Source: Megaustenia siamemsis (lineage: Eukaryota; Mollusca; Gastropoda; Stylommatophora; Ariophantidae). Taken from it: a stretch of 64,000 bases of DNA. Both the position numbers and the translations under genes were made by a program. The stretch is from NCBI GenBank assembly GCA_032433765.1, contig JAVIAB010000101.1, positions 63,542,592-63,606,591 of the forward strand, in the 5' to 3' direction. Under the pieces are notes generated by a model. That model saw only the letters and a list, made by a program, of their open reading frames with translations, did no database searches and was not told the DNA's origin. This document shows, in pieces, positions 1 through 11,696 of this stretch. Within the stretch, counting starts at the first letter, position 1. Each line of letters starts with the position of its first letter.

Positions 1-87
1 TATATTATCAATAGATAACATTCGCAAATTGGTCAAAATTCACACATTTTTCTCGTTCCAGTCTGAGAGTATTTTTATAGCAAGCGG

Positions 88-154
88 TGTGTGTATGTGT
101 GCGTATGCGTGCTTGTTGGTATGCGTTTGTGTGTGTATGTGTGTGTGTGTGTGC
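88..154. repeat. Imperfect (TG)n microsatellite
   Basis: A run of TG/TA dinucleotides broken by CG and GC steps. No gene is seen in the rest of bases 1-256. Confidence 0.85.
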
Positions 155-259
155 TTAAATAGACTCGTATCTAAACTCTAACACATCGTCTTGTAAACGA
201 AGAAACTCCTTAGTTTAGTCTCTCTAGCTCTGCGGAGTTACATTTACATTATCGCTGAC

Positions 260-685
260 ATCAACTATAACGTGGAACCATCAACTATAACGTCGGGATA
301 TCAACTGTAACGTGGGAACATCAACTATAACTTGATAACAACAACTATGACGTGAAAATCTCAACTGTAATTGTGAATATCAACTATAGCGTGGGAATAT
401 CAACTATAAAGTGAGAAAATCAACTATAACATGAGAATATCAACAATAACGTTGAGTTCATCAACTATAACGTGAGAATATCAACTATAAAGTCGGAACA
501 TCGACAATAACGTGGGAATATCAACTATAATGTGAGAACATCAACTATAATGTCGGGACATCAACTATAACGTGAGAACACCAACAGTAACGTGGGAACA
601 TCAGCTATAACGATGGAATATCAACTATAACGTGAGAACATCAACTATAACGATGGAATATCAACTATAACGTGAGAACATCAAC
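260..685. repeat. 20-bp minisatellite, about 21 copies
   Basis: Tandem units of 20 bases with consensus ATCAACTATAACGTGAGAAC. The first copies and the middle are more diverged (CTGTAAC, AAGTGAG, ACGTCGG variants), while the last six are close to the consensus. The unit is not a multiple of three and no frame stays open, so it is not a coding repeat. It ends abruptly at ATCAACGTGCG. Confidence 0.9.
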
Positions 686-1034
686 GTGCGTCAGTTCTAC
701 TGTTTAATTACTTGCTAATGTTTATAACTTGTTTTTGCTAAAGTTAGCGTCTTAAACATTTCCTGAAACGCATCTCTGCTCGTTCTTGCTCAAATAATCG
801 CCACAGCTTAGACGATGAATGAAGTGCAACATGAGCAGGAAAGCGAGTTTCACCTTGCCCTTTTTAAATTGACAAAACTCAAATAACAAAATACGGAGGG
901 CTTTATACACTGTGAACAAATAGTAAATTGACTGCCAGTGTATTCCTCTAATCTGTCACTGTTATTTCTGGTCGCCAGGGAGAAATTGACTAAATAAATG
1001 GCATCGTTATACATAGTAGCATATGTGAAAATTG

Positions 1035-1070
<36 letters not shown>

Positions 1071-1778
1071 CAGCCATTAATAATTACGTTATGTGTGCAT
1101 TTTGTCGCAGTATACTTCCCTACCTCTCCTCCCTACCCTGTCCCAGGGGAGAACCAGTGATGTTCATCTCCCTAGAGCTAAAGATAAAGACAAAGTTATG
1201 TTCTACATCAGTGATTAACAACTTGAGGGTTATGACGCATTTTATTTGGAGGAATAAACGTCGCCGAAACATGTTTCATATAAAATCATTTAGTAGAAGA
1301 TTTTACCAGTTTATAAGCTTTACTAAGTTTATCATTGGCTAATAAAAAGTACATTGCTAACCTCGTGTAAATCCCTGGTCCAGTTGCTTGATGATGATGA
1401 TGATGACAATGATGTTGCTGATGAAATATTAATTAACGTAATTATTTGGTATAATTGCTGATTTGTGCATTTAGTTCACTTATAAGGACTAATGTTAGTG
1501 GTTTGTTAATTATTGAAAAGCTGACGAATTTGGTTAACGCATAAACACTATAGGAGACAAATTTAAGCCACTAACAGGGTCAAATCGCTTTGTAAGAAAG
1601 CGAGACAATGTTAGAACAGCAGACACCACAATGTTGAGAACCTGTATTTATTTTATAATAAATGTTACATTAGGCTAGAACCAGGACTAATAAAGTTCTG
1701 GAAGCTCCCATTAACATAGTTAGGTGTTTGAACATCAATATTAGAGGTCTTTGATCACTGATTGTTCTACTTAATTTT
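686..1778. other. Stretch without a recognisable gene
   Basis: It holds a (TA)16 microsatellite at 1036-1067 and a short GATGAT run at 1389-1403. The 114-codon frame that spans the TA tract is driven by it and is not credible coding sequence. Nothing else is recognised. Confidence 0.6.
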
Positions 1779-1928
1779 CCGGGTGTTCATTTGATGTATT
1801 CCTAGTCTCAAATCGAGTTATCCAAAGAAATGAAGGATGTGGTAAGTTTTATGCCGGGTGTTCATTTGATGTATTCCTAGTCTCAAATCGAGTTATCCAA
1901 AGAAATGAAGGATGTGGTAAGTTTTATG
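1779..1928. repeat. Exact 75-bp tandem duplication
   Basis: Bases 1779-1853 are repeated as 1854-1928 with no mismatch that I can see; each copy begins CCGGGTGTTCATTTG and ends GTAAGTTTTATG. Perfect identity means the duplication is recent, or is an assembly artefact. Confidence 0.9.
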
Positions 1929-2116
1929 AATCAGCATATTAGTAGAAGGATATGGAAACTACATTTTAATATTAAACAAGTAGATCTTAAAGTAACATGT
2001 TTCTAGTTATTATTAAATATTGCAATGATAAATAATGTCGTTATGAAATTCGGCTGCAGGTTAACAATGTATAAAATGAACAATTCAATAAAACATAAAA
2101 TAAAATAGAGCAATTA

Positions 2117-2180
2117 TGAATTTTAATTCGTTTGCAGCGATACCAGGGCCTTTGACTAACATCAACCATAACCATAAATG
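2117..2180 (-). repeat. Short inverted fragment of dispersed repeat H
   Basis: This stretch matches, in reverse complement, the first ~60 bases of the repeat found at 32028 and 45446 (shared landmarks: ATTTTAAT, GCAGNGATACC, GGGCCTT, ATAACCATAA). The remainder of the repeat is absent here. Confidence 0.55.
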
Positions 2181-3720
2181 GACATTACAACTGATCTACA
2201 AAATTAGTAATATTATAATAACAATTAAAAAATATATAAATGTGCCAGTACTTTTACATATGCATTCCTCTTACAATGAATGTGTTCATCGCTTTCTTTA
2301 ACCATGTTGATAAAAAAATGCATCTTCCCTAAATTGAAGAATCAAATGTTTTATTTCAGATTATAAATGTAGCACAACAGGTAACTACATGCTCATTTAG
2401 AAACTGGTATTAATTGTTATAGAAAAGAAAACATGCACGGGATACTTGTATTCAAATTCTCAAGGAAAAACAAGTTTCAGTATAATCTGTCGAAAACTCA
2501 AAACCGAAGACAGAAATGGGAGATGAGGACCACGTCACATACACACACAACCCTTCCCTCGTGGTCGTACCACTGAATGAGAAATGAGCGAGAACAAAAT
2601 TCAAGTCAAATAAGTGTGCTTCCGTTGTACACAGAAATACACAATTAAGGAAGATGTGGCTAATGAGAAACATTTAGTGAACAGATTGAAGACAAGAATG
2701 CATTTGTTGAGGCAAGGAATGTTTCTATTTTAAATGATCATACTGCACGAATTATGTCAGAATATAATAAAATAACCTAAAATATAATATTTAGTTTTGA
2801 CGATGGTAAATGATCGAAGAATCCAATGCTTCTGCTCTAATTGCACTTTCTCATTGATAAAAGCAAATAAAGAATGCAACACCTTCACTTGTAACACTCT
2901 TAAAGAAAAATAAACTTAAAGACACGCGTTTAAGCAAAAATTACAATTGAAAATACAAAAAAAATTATGTTAAATGGACAGAATTAGTGTGTCTAATTGT
3001 TTTATAACATTAAAGGCATAGATAAGAAAGTCAAAGCAGATATTCGATAGGAATAACTGATAAGTAAAGTGGCAGATATAAAAGCCAATTAGGCAAATAC
3101 ATTAACTAACAATAATAGAATCTGACGTAGAGAAAGAGAAGAAAAGTGGGGTTTTTTCTAAACCAAGACTGTACATACAGAAACATTTTGAGAGAAAAGA
3201 AAACAATTTGCGTAGATTCGTTACTTATTTGTTTTTCCTTTAAATCTCCAACATCCTTAGATTGTCAATGTGGCGAAAGAACAAATAACTGTAAGTAATG
3301 CGATGGAGAACAGGGATGAAGGTCGATAATGAATAATTACATATACAGGAGTCTGGAATCATGTATGACTTACTTCACTGTGTTTCAGCTAATGTCAGAT
3401 ATAAGTCATTCATATATGCCTCTTAAAACCGCTGCTAGGATAAACGAACAGAAAACAAAAATTGTATAGCGAATCCGACTAGTAACATATATGTTAGTCA
3501 AGCGGTATTTAAATCTCGATGATAGTTGTAGGTATGACTTGAAGACAACCAGAAATAGGTTAACAGCAACCATACAGAAGATATCATCCAATTAATGATT
3601 ACATTATAAATACAAGTATAAACAATGCAAGGTCAACATTATACAAATATTTAATTTTCCAAATGACAAATCATTCGAATTGAAACAAATAAGTCTACTA
3701 TAGTGCTGCAATGAGCAAAT
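2181..3720. other. Stretch without a recognisable gene
   Basis: AT-rich sequence with short frames only (2452-2673 minus and 3406-3591 minus), none with a recognisable motif. Nothing is called. Confidence 0.5.
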
Positions 3721-3724
3721 AGAG

Positions 3725-4745
3725 AACACTTGTGGGAGATACTAAAAACATATGTAGTAAGCCAACATCGAACTATCATAATTAAAAGTCTCTATATCAA
3801 CAGCAGCTGCAGGGTCAGAACAGCAGCAGGCTATACAGACCACATCGAAGTTAGATCAGGTGTAAGACAGGGGTACGTACTATCCCTCTTCCTACTGTTT
3901 ATTACATGCATGGACTATCTGTGCAAGTTAGCCGGCCCATCAGAGACAGAGAGATCAACGATCTTTTATTTTCTGACGACCAGGCACTAATACATGAAAC
4001 AATAGAAGACCTACAAGAACACTTACACAAACTCAACAGCACAAGCATAAAATATAATATGAAAATCAACATCAACAAAACACAAGTCGTGAATGTCGCC
4101 AAAAATAAACAGAACATCAACATATCTATAGAGGGCAGACAACTAAAACACGTAGAGGAATTCAAGTACCTAGGAAGCTTAGTGACAAACGATAATTCAC
4201 AAACATAAGAGATAGACTCAAGATGCAACAACGCTTGTGAAATCATTAGACAGTTATCACCACTACTGTCCAACAAGGAAAAAAAAATTCTAGAGGCAAA
4301 ACGAGCACTATACAATACAATCTTCATCCCAACGTTGTGCTACCAATGCCAGACCTGGACCCTAGATGCAAGAACAATAAGAAAAATAAAATGAAATTAT
4401 TCAGACGAATGACATGAAACAGTCTGAGAGATAAGATCAGAAATGGAGAACTGAGGAAAAGTCTAGAAATAGACCCCGTCATACAATATTTGTAAAGAAA
4501 CAACATAAAAAATGGATTTACCACATGACAGGGCAGGAAGATCAAAACACAACACAACGAGCCTTCAACAAACATTGTGAGAATACCAGACCCAATCGTC
4601 GCCACAACGAAAAGGATGGATGGATGGAATATTAAAAGCACTAGGAAACATAACAGCAGCCGAGACGAACAGAAGAGGAAAAGATCGCAAATTATGTCGC
4701 CCCTGGACGCTGAAAGACAAATGAGGAAGAAAAGAAGAGAATAAG
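3725..4745 (+). mobile_element. LINE family A, 3' fragment (reverse transcriptase, broken)
   Basis: Remnant of a non-LTR retrotransposon of the endonuclease/reverse-transcriptase type. At 3730-3900 the frame reads the RT segment RSGVRQGYVLSLF. It then shifts frame at ~3900 and continues with the catalytic-box equivalent LLFSDDQALI (FSDD in place of FADD), then INKTQVVNVAKNKQ, FKYLGSLVTNDNSQT and, after a stop at ~4207, the C-terminal region (CYQCQTWTLDAR, SLRDKIRNGEL). At least three frameshifts or stops break it. The 5' endonuclease part is missing, so this is a dead 5'-truncated copy. Sister copies lie at 8379, 11697 and 60440, all on the same strand. Confidence 0.85.
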
Positions 4746-5030
4746 AAGAAGAAAGAGGACAACGTCCTTTTAATCTGATGGAAGAATATACATCTGTCAA
4801 AATGCATCTAGAATATATAAAAATAGACTCGGTCCTAGTGACAAATTAGACTCACGAGTTAGTCAGATAGCAGTCTATAAATACAACACTACTATTGTAA
4901 ACTTAACTTAGGTGTGACTAGTATTGCACTTCTTTATTTAGTTTTCTATTTTAGTTGTTCGAACATTTGTTTTTTTTTTCTTCTGTGAAACAAAATGTCT
5001 TTCGAATATACTATTTTACCGTCTCCAAAA

Positions 5031-5223
5031 ACAATATAACAAATTTCAAGTGAGTCTCTTACCTTTCAGCTTAGCTTTTTGTGAACTCATTTTATGTTTG
5101 GGAACTAGAAGTCAGCTTTAGGTCTAACAATATAACATGTTTCAAGTGAGTCTCTTACGTTTCAGCTTAGCCTTTTTGTGAACTCATTTTATGTCTGGGA
5201 ACTAGAAGTCAGCTTTAGGTCTA
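5031..5223. repeat. 96-bp tandem duplication
   Basis: Two near-identical copies (5031-5126 and 5127-5223) beginning ACAATATAAC and carrying TTCAAGTGAGTCTCTTAC and GAACTAGAAGTCAGC, differing by a few substitutions and one base in a T run. Confidence 0.85.
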
Positions 5224-5369
5224 ACAATATGAGACGACATTGTGTTCGTCTTAATTTGGCAACAATATTTCATGTCGGTGTCAGTGCAGATACACAACAT
5301 CCGCTACACCGTGAAATTACGAATACAAAAGTCGGTTGGTTAAAAATGAGGAAGTTGTCAGGTTGTGAA

Positions 5370-5520
<151 letters not shown>

Positions 5521-7540
5521 TTTTTTTTTCTAATCATGTTTCCAAATTGCAATGTAGTACCTGTTGAAGAATAGACATGCGTGGCACCACACGGTAGTTT
5601 GTCTTTCCAATTAATCATAACACTGAACAGAGAATGCAAACATCAAAACACAATTACTTAATGGGCTTTCACAACTCATTGTGAAGGTTAGGACTATATG
5701 AAGGAAGACAGTTATAATTTAAAACTGAATTCATGTAGCTTAATTATGGAAAATCGCAGTCTGCTAGAGCGCTTTAAAAATGATGAGAAGATCTAACCAG
5801 ACACGTCTGCATTATTGTACCAGGTGCTGCTAGGTTTACAAGTTTGGTTTTTGTGGAGTGTGGAAGAGCAATGGACCCAACTGACATTATATATACCATC
5901 GGGGATCCTGGACTAAACATTATCCCTATCAATCCGCTATCATGAACAGACTGCGCGAATATAATCACAAGGTAGAACGTGTCAGATGGAAGTGTTACGC
6001 ATCAAGTGAAAGGAGGCTTGTGAACCAAAATTATGCTGGTGTCGCAGGAGGCTGCACGATGAGGGATACACTTAGAAAGAGATTTGAGGATATTAAGGAT
6101 GACTTGTATGATGCACAATGTTGATTATCTATCTACTAAACTTTTCAAAGGTAAATTATCACTGTTTAAACAGGGGAACAGTTAAAGAAAAGAAATAGCG
6201 CACTGTTTGCCTGACCGTTGGACGTCTGCAAAATGTTAAACAAGTGTCATTGTTTTACTTCGTGTATGTTGAGCAAGATTTATTTTATGATAACTACATC
6301 TTTATTATTTGACGTCAAATAGGCCTTTTCAGTATATCGTAACAGATCAAGTGCGTTCATAACTAAAGAACATACTCATAGCTTCTACGTTGAGCACTGA
6401 ACCTAAATCCAACGCAACAACATCTCGGTTTTATTATTTCAGGTTTATACCCAGGAACAGAAAACAAAGCCACACAATTATTGGCTAGTCATTAATTCTG
6501 ATGATACATTTAAAGATATTAGGTACACAAGTAAAATATAAGTCAAAACAGTCTCGCTTGGATTTATCATAATTAGCTAAACAGTGCATACAATAAATAT
6601 CAGTGACTCTGAATCATCATGTGACGGTGATGATTTAATTGATTTGACTATAAACATTGATATGTTAGGATGTACAAAGAATAAGATTGTTAATATGTCA
6701 GTAGACGTACATGTATGGGTACTGATTTTGTTTTGTTTTTTATTTTGGATGAAGCGTCACTGTATTCGAGAATTCCCCATATCCGCTCAACCCATGTCAC
6801 TGCTCCCGCCAAACTGTTGTGGCAAATTATGTTGATAAGGTTGACGACTGTGCAGACTTAATCAACGCAATAGCGAAGATTTCAAACGATCTATTCCATC
6901 GAATAGATAGCGCACAATAACTTCATTATCGAGTCTCCTCGTAAACACACATTTAAAGCAAGCAAAGCAACGGTCTAAGCGACTACTTTAGTCTTTGAAA
7001 ACAAAAATAGAGCGAAATGATTTTTGATTTTACATTGTCGTTAACGTTAGCAAGGTGGAACTCGAGTTTGAGCCATGGGGGTTGAGTGGGCGACAAGTAG
7101 AACGACATCACGGAAAACAGAGTGTCCACATTCACTTCGACCTCTAATTCACTCGATTCAATAGAAAAAAAAAACATAAATATGTGTATAAGCACAAACC
7201 TTGCTGTAGTGTTGGTATGTTTAAAAGAGGCTTGCGACAAAAGCCGCTATATTTTCCGGAAGTCGTATCCTTAGTGACCATATTTGTAAATCACATGTAC
7301 ACAAATGTACATGAATTCACTTTCTATAGATTTAGATATGTAGACTAAACTAATAAAACTGTAAGGACTAAAAGTTTTTTTGTATAGCAGGAAGAACATG
7401 AATATATAGTAGCACATGTCACCACGCAAAACTTCTCGTGATGTCCTATATTCGTGAGCTCCTGTATTTTCAATTGAGAATGGACTAATCATTACAATAT
7501 TTTTGTGTGCAAACTCGATATAATTGTATTTCAAATACAA
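5521..7540. other. Stretch without a recognisable gene
   Basis: Short frames (5942-6124 plus, 6584-6835 plus, 6983-7240 minus) have no motif I recognise and no repeat relatives elsewhere in the window. Nothing is called. Confidence 0.5.
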
Positions 7541-7541
7541 A

Positions 7542-7581
<40 letters not shown>

Positions 7582-7622
7582 CCAATGTGGTACTGCTATT
7601 TTCATTTTCTGCAACATTCAAC

Positions 7623-7700
<78 letters not shown>
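7541..7700. repeat. (AAT)n and (TA)n microsatellites
   Basis: An (AAT)13 run at about 7541-7580 and a (TA) run at about 7622-7700. Confidence 0.95.
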
Positions 7701-7704
<4 letters not shown>

Positions 7705-7916
7705 GCACGGATTATATTTATCAACATTTTTTGTGTGATAGAGACAATTGAAAAACAACATGTAGAGACATAAAAAAAAAACTCCAAATGTATTTATTTC
7801 ATTCATGACCTGGAGGAACTAAACAAATTAAATTGAAAACTACACAATCAAACACATAGCACCGTCGATACATTCACGACAGAAACAATAGATATATGAA
7901 AAATAATTGCAATATA

Positions 7917-7918
<2 letters not shown>

Positions 7919-7984
<66 letters not shown>
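7919..7984. repeat. (TA)n microsatellite at the left edge of LINE E copy 1
   Basis: About 32 TA units that abut the LINE family E fragment starting at 7985. Confidence 0.9.
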
Positions 7985-7986
<2 letters not shown>

Positions 7987-8317
7987 ACGATATAGAGATA
8001 TCTGCAAATCATCTCTGAAAGACTTCTCCATCTGTGAAAACGACTGGCAACATCTGGCAAGTGATCGCACATCATGGAGAGCATAAGGAACGGTATAACA
8101 ACATTTGAGACTGTGCTAAGACAGGACTTAGAAGAGAAGAGACTCATGAAAAAGGATGGTAAACCCTATGGATCAGCGAGCCTGACCTGTTCATTATGTG
8201 ACCGCGTGTGTTTGTCAAACATTGGTAGAATTAGCCACGAGAGAAGCTGTTCGGCAAAAACAATACCTCAAAAAATACGCAATAGCCTCCACTAGACCGT
8301 CTGACAAGACGAAAAGG

Positions 8318-8320
<3 letters not shown>
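7985..8320 (+). mobile_element. LINE family E, 3' fragment (RT C-terminus with zinc finger)
   Basis: C-terminal tail of an RTE-like LINE polyprotein. Read across frames, it gives DFSICENDWQHLASDRTSWRA, then, in an open frame at 8074-8295, RNGITTFETVLRQDLEEKR followed by a CCHH-type knuckle, CSLCDRVCLSNIGRISHERSC. This layout (ENDWQ...DRTSWR, then a finger close to the end) is typical of the last ~100 residues of RTE-type LINE proteins. The copy is bounded by TA microsatellites; its 3' end, GGGCC followed by (AT)n, is identical to that of the inverted copy at 48730-49140. Confidence 0.8.

Positions 8321-8378
<58 letters not shown>
8321..8378. repeat. (AT)n tail of LINE E copy 1
   Basis: About 29 AT units directly after the GGGCC end of the LINE fragment. 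The same junction occurs at the other copy, so this microsatellite is probably the expanded LINE tail. Confidence 0.8.
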
Positions 8379-8381
<3 letters not shown>

Positions 8382-8586
8382 CTGAGAAAAAAGCTAGGAA
8401 TAGCCCCCGCCATAGAATATATAAGGTCACAATAGATAAAATGGTTTGGCCACGTGACAAGGCAGAAAGATCAAAACACTACACAACGAACCTTCAACAG
8501 ACGTTATAAGAACACCAGACGCAAGGGTCAACCACGAAAAAGATGGATCGATGGAATATTAGAAGCTCTAGGAAACATAACAAAGA
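8379..8586 (+). mobile_element. LINE family A, extreme 3' coding fragment
   Basis: Carries the C-terminal block KKLGIAPAIEYI-like, IKWFGHVTRQ, GQPRKRWIDGILEALGNIT, matching 11935-12150 and 60925-61130. It is truncated at both sides: an AT tract on the left and a jump into LINE family B at ~8587. Confidence 0.8.
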
Positions 8587-9472
8587 TTCTGTCACCGGAT
8601 TTGTTTTCACATTACGGCGAAGATATGATGAGATCAATAGTAGACAAAAAAGGAATTGTAGCTGATGGTCACAACATAAATAATTTGCGACATGCGGATG
8701 ATACAGTCTTAATAGCGGAGATAGCGAATGAACTGCCAGAGATGATAGACATAATAGTATAAAGAAGCAACAAAAAAGGTCTCAATCTGAATATCAAGAA
8801 ACAGAGTAATGATCATGTAAAAAAAAAAACAATCATCACCTTCATGAAGCTTAAACATAAACACAACAATTCTGAAACAAGTGCAGCGCGTCAAAACTTG
8901 AGCACAATAATAACATCAGATTAAAGAAGCAGCGCAGAAATAAAAAGCAGAATGGCTCAGGCCAAAAAAGCATTTTAGAAAATTAAGAATATTTTATGCA
9001 ACAAATCTATGTCAATAGGAGTGAGAGAGTTCATCGGTGAATAATCGGAGAATTCATAATTCTGACCTATGGAAGCCAATCATCGACAGTAGACAAACAA
9101 ATGAAAAGACGAGGCCACAGAGATGGGATTTCTCAGAAGAATGTTGAAAGATCCACGGACAGCTAATAAGACCAATGAGGACATTTTCAAAGAGGCCAAC
9201 ATAAATAGGGAGCTGCTAAAAAACATCAGAAAGAAACAATCACAATTTTTCGTGCACATCATGTGAAGAGGAAACTTGGACTACTTTATTACAACTGGTA
9301 AAATAGAATGAAAGAGAGATCGCTGAAGACAAAGATATTAAATACTGAATAACGTGGTGCCATGGCCTGGAAAACAGTTAACAACAGAATTGATACGATG
9401 CGCTGTAGATAGAATATTGTGGAGGACATGATCGCCTACGCCAACCGGTATGTCACATGTTGATGATGATGA
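8587..9472 (+). mobile_element. LINE family B, 3' half
   Basis: Begins within the RT domain (LSPDLFSHYGEDMMRSIVDKK), passes the catalytic-box equivalent LRHADDTVLIA (HADD for YADD), then continues through AEIKSRMAQAKKAF, an equivalent of YGSQSSTVDKQ, GFLRRMLKDPRTANKTNEDI and the 3' end ...ATCGCCTACGCCAACCGG, finishing with a TGATGATGATGAA tail. Many stops. Sister copies are at 14968, 23530, 26690, 35030 and 57845. Confidence 0.85.
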
Positions 9473-9779
9473 ATCTAATTATTATAACATTTCAATTTTA
9501 ACGTGGAATGTGATGCTTCTTTTACAAGACATGACAATTAATTCTTTAATTACAATTTCCTCTATTTCTAGTATCCAATTGATCACTTGCCAAATGTGGT
9601 GGTAAGGCTTGTATGTAAAAAAAAATGTGTGTAGGGTTTGATAGAAAAAGTTGTGTTCAGAAAATCGATGATGAATTTGGGGTGACCACCTTTGCATCGT
9701 AGTTGTCTTCGTATTTAAATAAAGCTCTTTACTCTGTTTTAACCAAGTCAGTTGCATTATCAAACGATAATTGTCAAAC

Positions 9780-11696
9780 AACAGAGATAGATTTATTGAG
9801 TTATCGAGTTATTTGCGGGTCATCATCATTGCATTCCGAATATGTCCATAGGTGCTCAGATCCCCTCCTCAGCAATTCCCTCTGTGTCCAGCGACTGACG
9901 ACTCCAGTTCTGTGTTGGTTGATAAGTCTTCTTACATGGCCACTAAGTTTCTCATTTCTGGCTGTGCCCATCTTAACTCCCATTTCCATCATCCGAAGAA
10001 GTGACGTGGATCTGTGTTTGTCGAAGTCATGTTCTCTTCCCACATCTCGGAGGGCATTGATGATGCCCACCCGATCCATTGGTTGCCCGTTCTCAACGAC
10101 AGCGCAGCTAGCCAACCTGTCCGCTCTTTCATTTCCCCGTACTCCCGCATGTTCAGGGACATAGACAAAGGTGACCTTACTTATTTTGGAATTCTGCAAC
10201 TTCTCCACCCATTGCATGCGTACAGAGCCCGCCTCTACTTTTCTATCATGCGCATCGAATCACTCAGTATACATGCGTGGGTGTAGTCTTGTGACTATAA
10301 CCATTTGAATGCCTTGGTCACTGCCATCGCCTCCATTGTCATGCTACTCGTGGTCATGACGTATGCACCACTGTCTTCCTTGAATATTCTGCCTGCCGAA
10401 CGTGCTGTAAATGTCCATGCACTTCTTTGGTGTCGTCTTACAGATCCGTCGGTATAGATGACAGCATTCTTCCCATCGGTGTTATCACAGATGAGACCGT
10501 TGACCTCGGCATTATCACGACCGGGTGCTGTTCCCTACTTTTCCTGTTGAGTGTGACAATACACGAGAAAGTCCCCTTGAATGACGTAGGCAACGGTATC
10601 CACTCCTCACCAACGCTGATATTGGTAAGCCCACAGACCTGTTTGATGACATCTTCTGCTCGGCCCACCCATGATTTGCCTCTTTTTTAGCCTGGCACCT
10701 TTCACTGTGTTGAGCACGTGGTGCAATGGATGCGCTTTATCTGCACTAATCTTCAGGTATGCTCGTGCTCTCCATATCTTGATTCTGTCATCCATGGTTG
10801 GAACGTCAAGAAGATACTTCATTGCTACACAGGGAGTGTCCCTTGTACATCCCAGGATAATGCGCATGGCTTCATTTGGTATTTTCTCCAGCCTATCAAT
10901 TTGAGTCGTACTGACAGACCGAATTGCCAGGGCATACTTGATTGGTAAAAAAGTAAGTAAAGTACCCCGCGTCACGCCAAGTGGCGTATAGGGAAATATG
11001 GTGTTAGTGACCCTATATTTTACAGACCTTCAGCACTTGATTTTTGGGGTAATGTGGCCAGTATTACGCCCGTGCTGCTTTACTTTCCCAGAAAAAATCC
11101 GGTACCCATTTAAGGCTGGGTGTACCCGGAGCCGTCGGTTGGGATCAAACCCTACCCCTTGTCCGTAGTAGTCCAGTTCACTAACCACTGAGCTATCGCG
11201 GCTCCCACTAATTTTTAGGGAATTAGTAAAACCCAGGTGTCCTCGCCAGGGTACGAACCCCGGCTGTTGCCGTGGTAAGCCAACCGCCTATCGATTGCGC
11301 TAACCGGACAATACTTGATTGGTGCGAGGACTAATCCCTGGAACAGAAGAGTAAGTAGCCTCTGCTCGATGTTGGCAGCTGCCATGACCTTCAAGACGGC
11401 TAATCCTTTGCTGGATTTTGTTATCACATGGTCGACGTGGTCCCGAAAACACAGGCTGCGATCAAAATTAACTCCGAGGTATGTCATCAACTTGTCCCTG
11501 GTCACCTCATCAGCTCCCATTCGTACTACCGGTGTGGCCGTATTAACGATATGATTGTTAAGGGAGAACCATGAAACTGATGCTTTATTAGGATTCGCCA
11601 AGGCACCTGAAACCCCACGCCAGGAAGAAATGCGATCGAGTTCGTCTTGCATTGTGGATGGGATTCCCCGTCTGTCTCTTCCCTGTCGATACATCA
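9780..11696 (-). mobile_element. LINE with RNase H domain (family R), interrupted by a SINE
   Basis: Minus-strand remnant of an I/R1-like LINE. From 11697 down, it encodes the end of the RT (IVNTATPVVRMGADEV, TYLGVNFDRSLCFRDHV, LLTLLFQGLVLAPIKYC). After a 364-base SINE it resumes exactly (KYALAIRSVSTTQIDRLEKI, MKYLLDVPTMDDRIKIWRA). An RNase H-like domain follows, with YTDGS-like start at ~10450, MTMEAMAVTKAF at ~10330, and a good C-terminal RNase H motif at 10217-9801 (VPEHAGVRGNERADRLA). Frameshifts separate the pieces. It is truncated at its 5' side where it meets LINE A at 11697. A second copy of the 3' part is at 59066-59530. Confidence 0.85.
10947..11310 (-). mobile_element. SINE with two tRNA-like heads, 13-bp target-site duplication
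   Basis: The insertion is flanked by perfect copies of ATACTTGATTGGT (10934-10946 and 11311-11323) inside LINE R. Read on the minus strand, it starts with one tRNA-like unit (A-box-like GGTTAGCGCAATCGATAGGCG at 11285-11305, B box GGTTCGTACCC at 11249-11259). A second, different tRNA-like unit follows (A box TAGCTCAGTGGTTAG at 11181-11195, B box GGTTTGATCCC at 11141-11151). Next comes a ~150-base body with GGGTACCGGATTTTTTCTGG and finally a T-rich tail (ACTTACTTTTTT). The body is shared with SINEs at 28391 and 29304. Modular SINEs of this type are known from gastropods and bivalves; assigning it to a named family needs a database. Confidence 0.85.

Noticed and set aside
998..1342. 114-codon plus-strand frame
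   Set aside because: Its N-terminal third is a TA microsatellite and the rest has no recognisable similarity.
9703..10286. Plus-strand frames overlapping LINE R
   Set aside because: They are shadows of the minus-strand RNase H region; the minus frame has the conserved HAGVRGNERADRLA motif.
11141..11305. tRNA genes
   Set aside because: The A- and B-box sequences sit at the head of a SINE with its own target duplication, and the acceptor stems are not complete.
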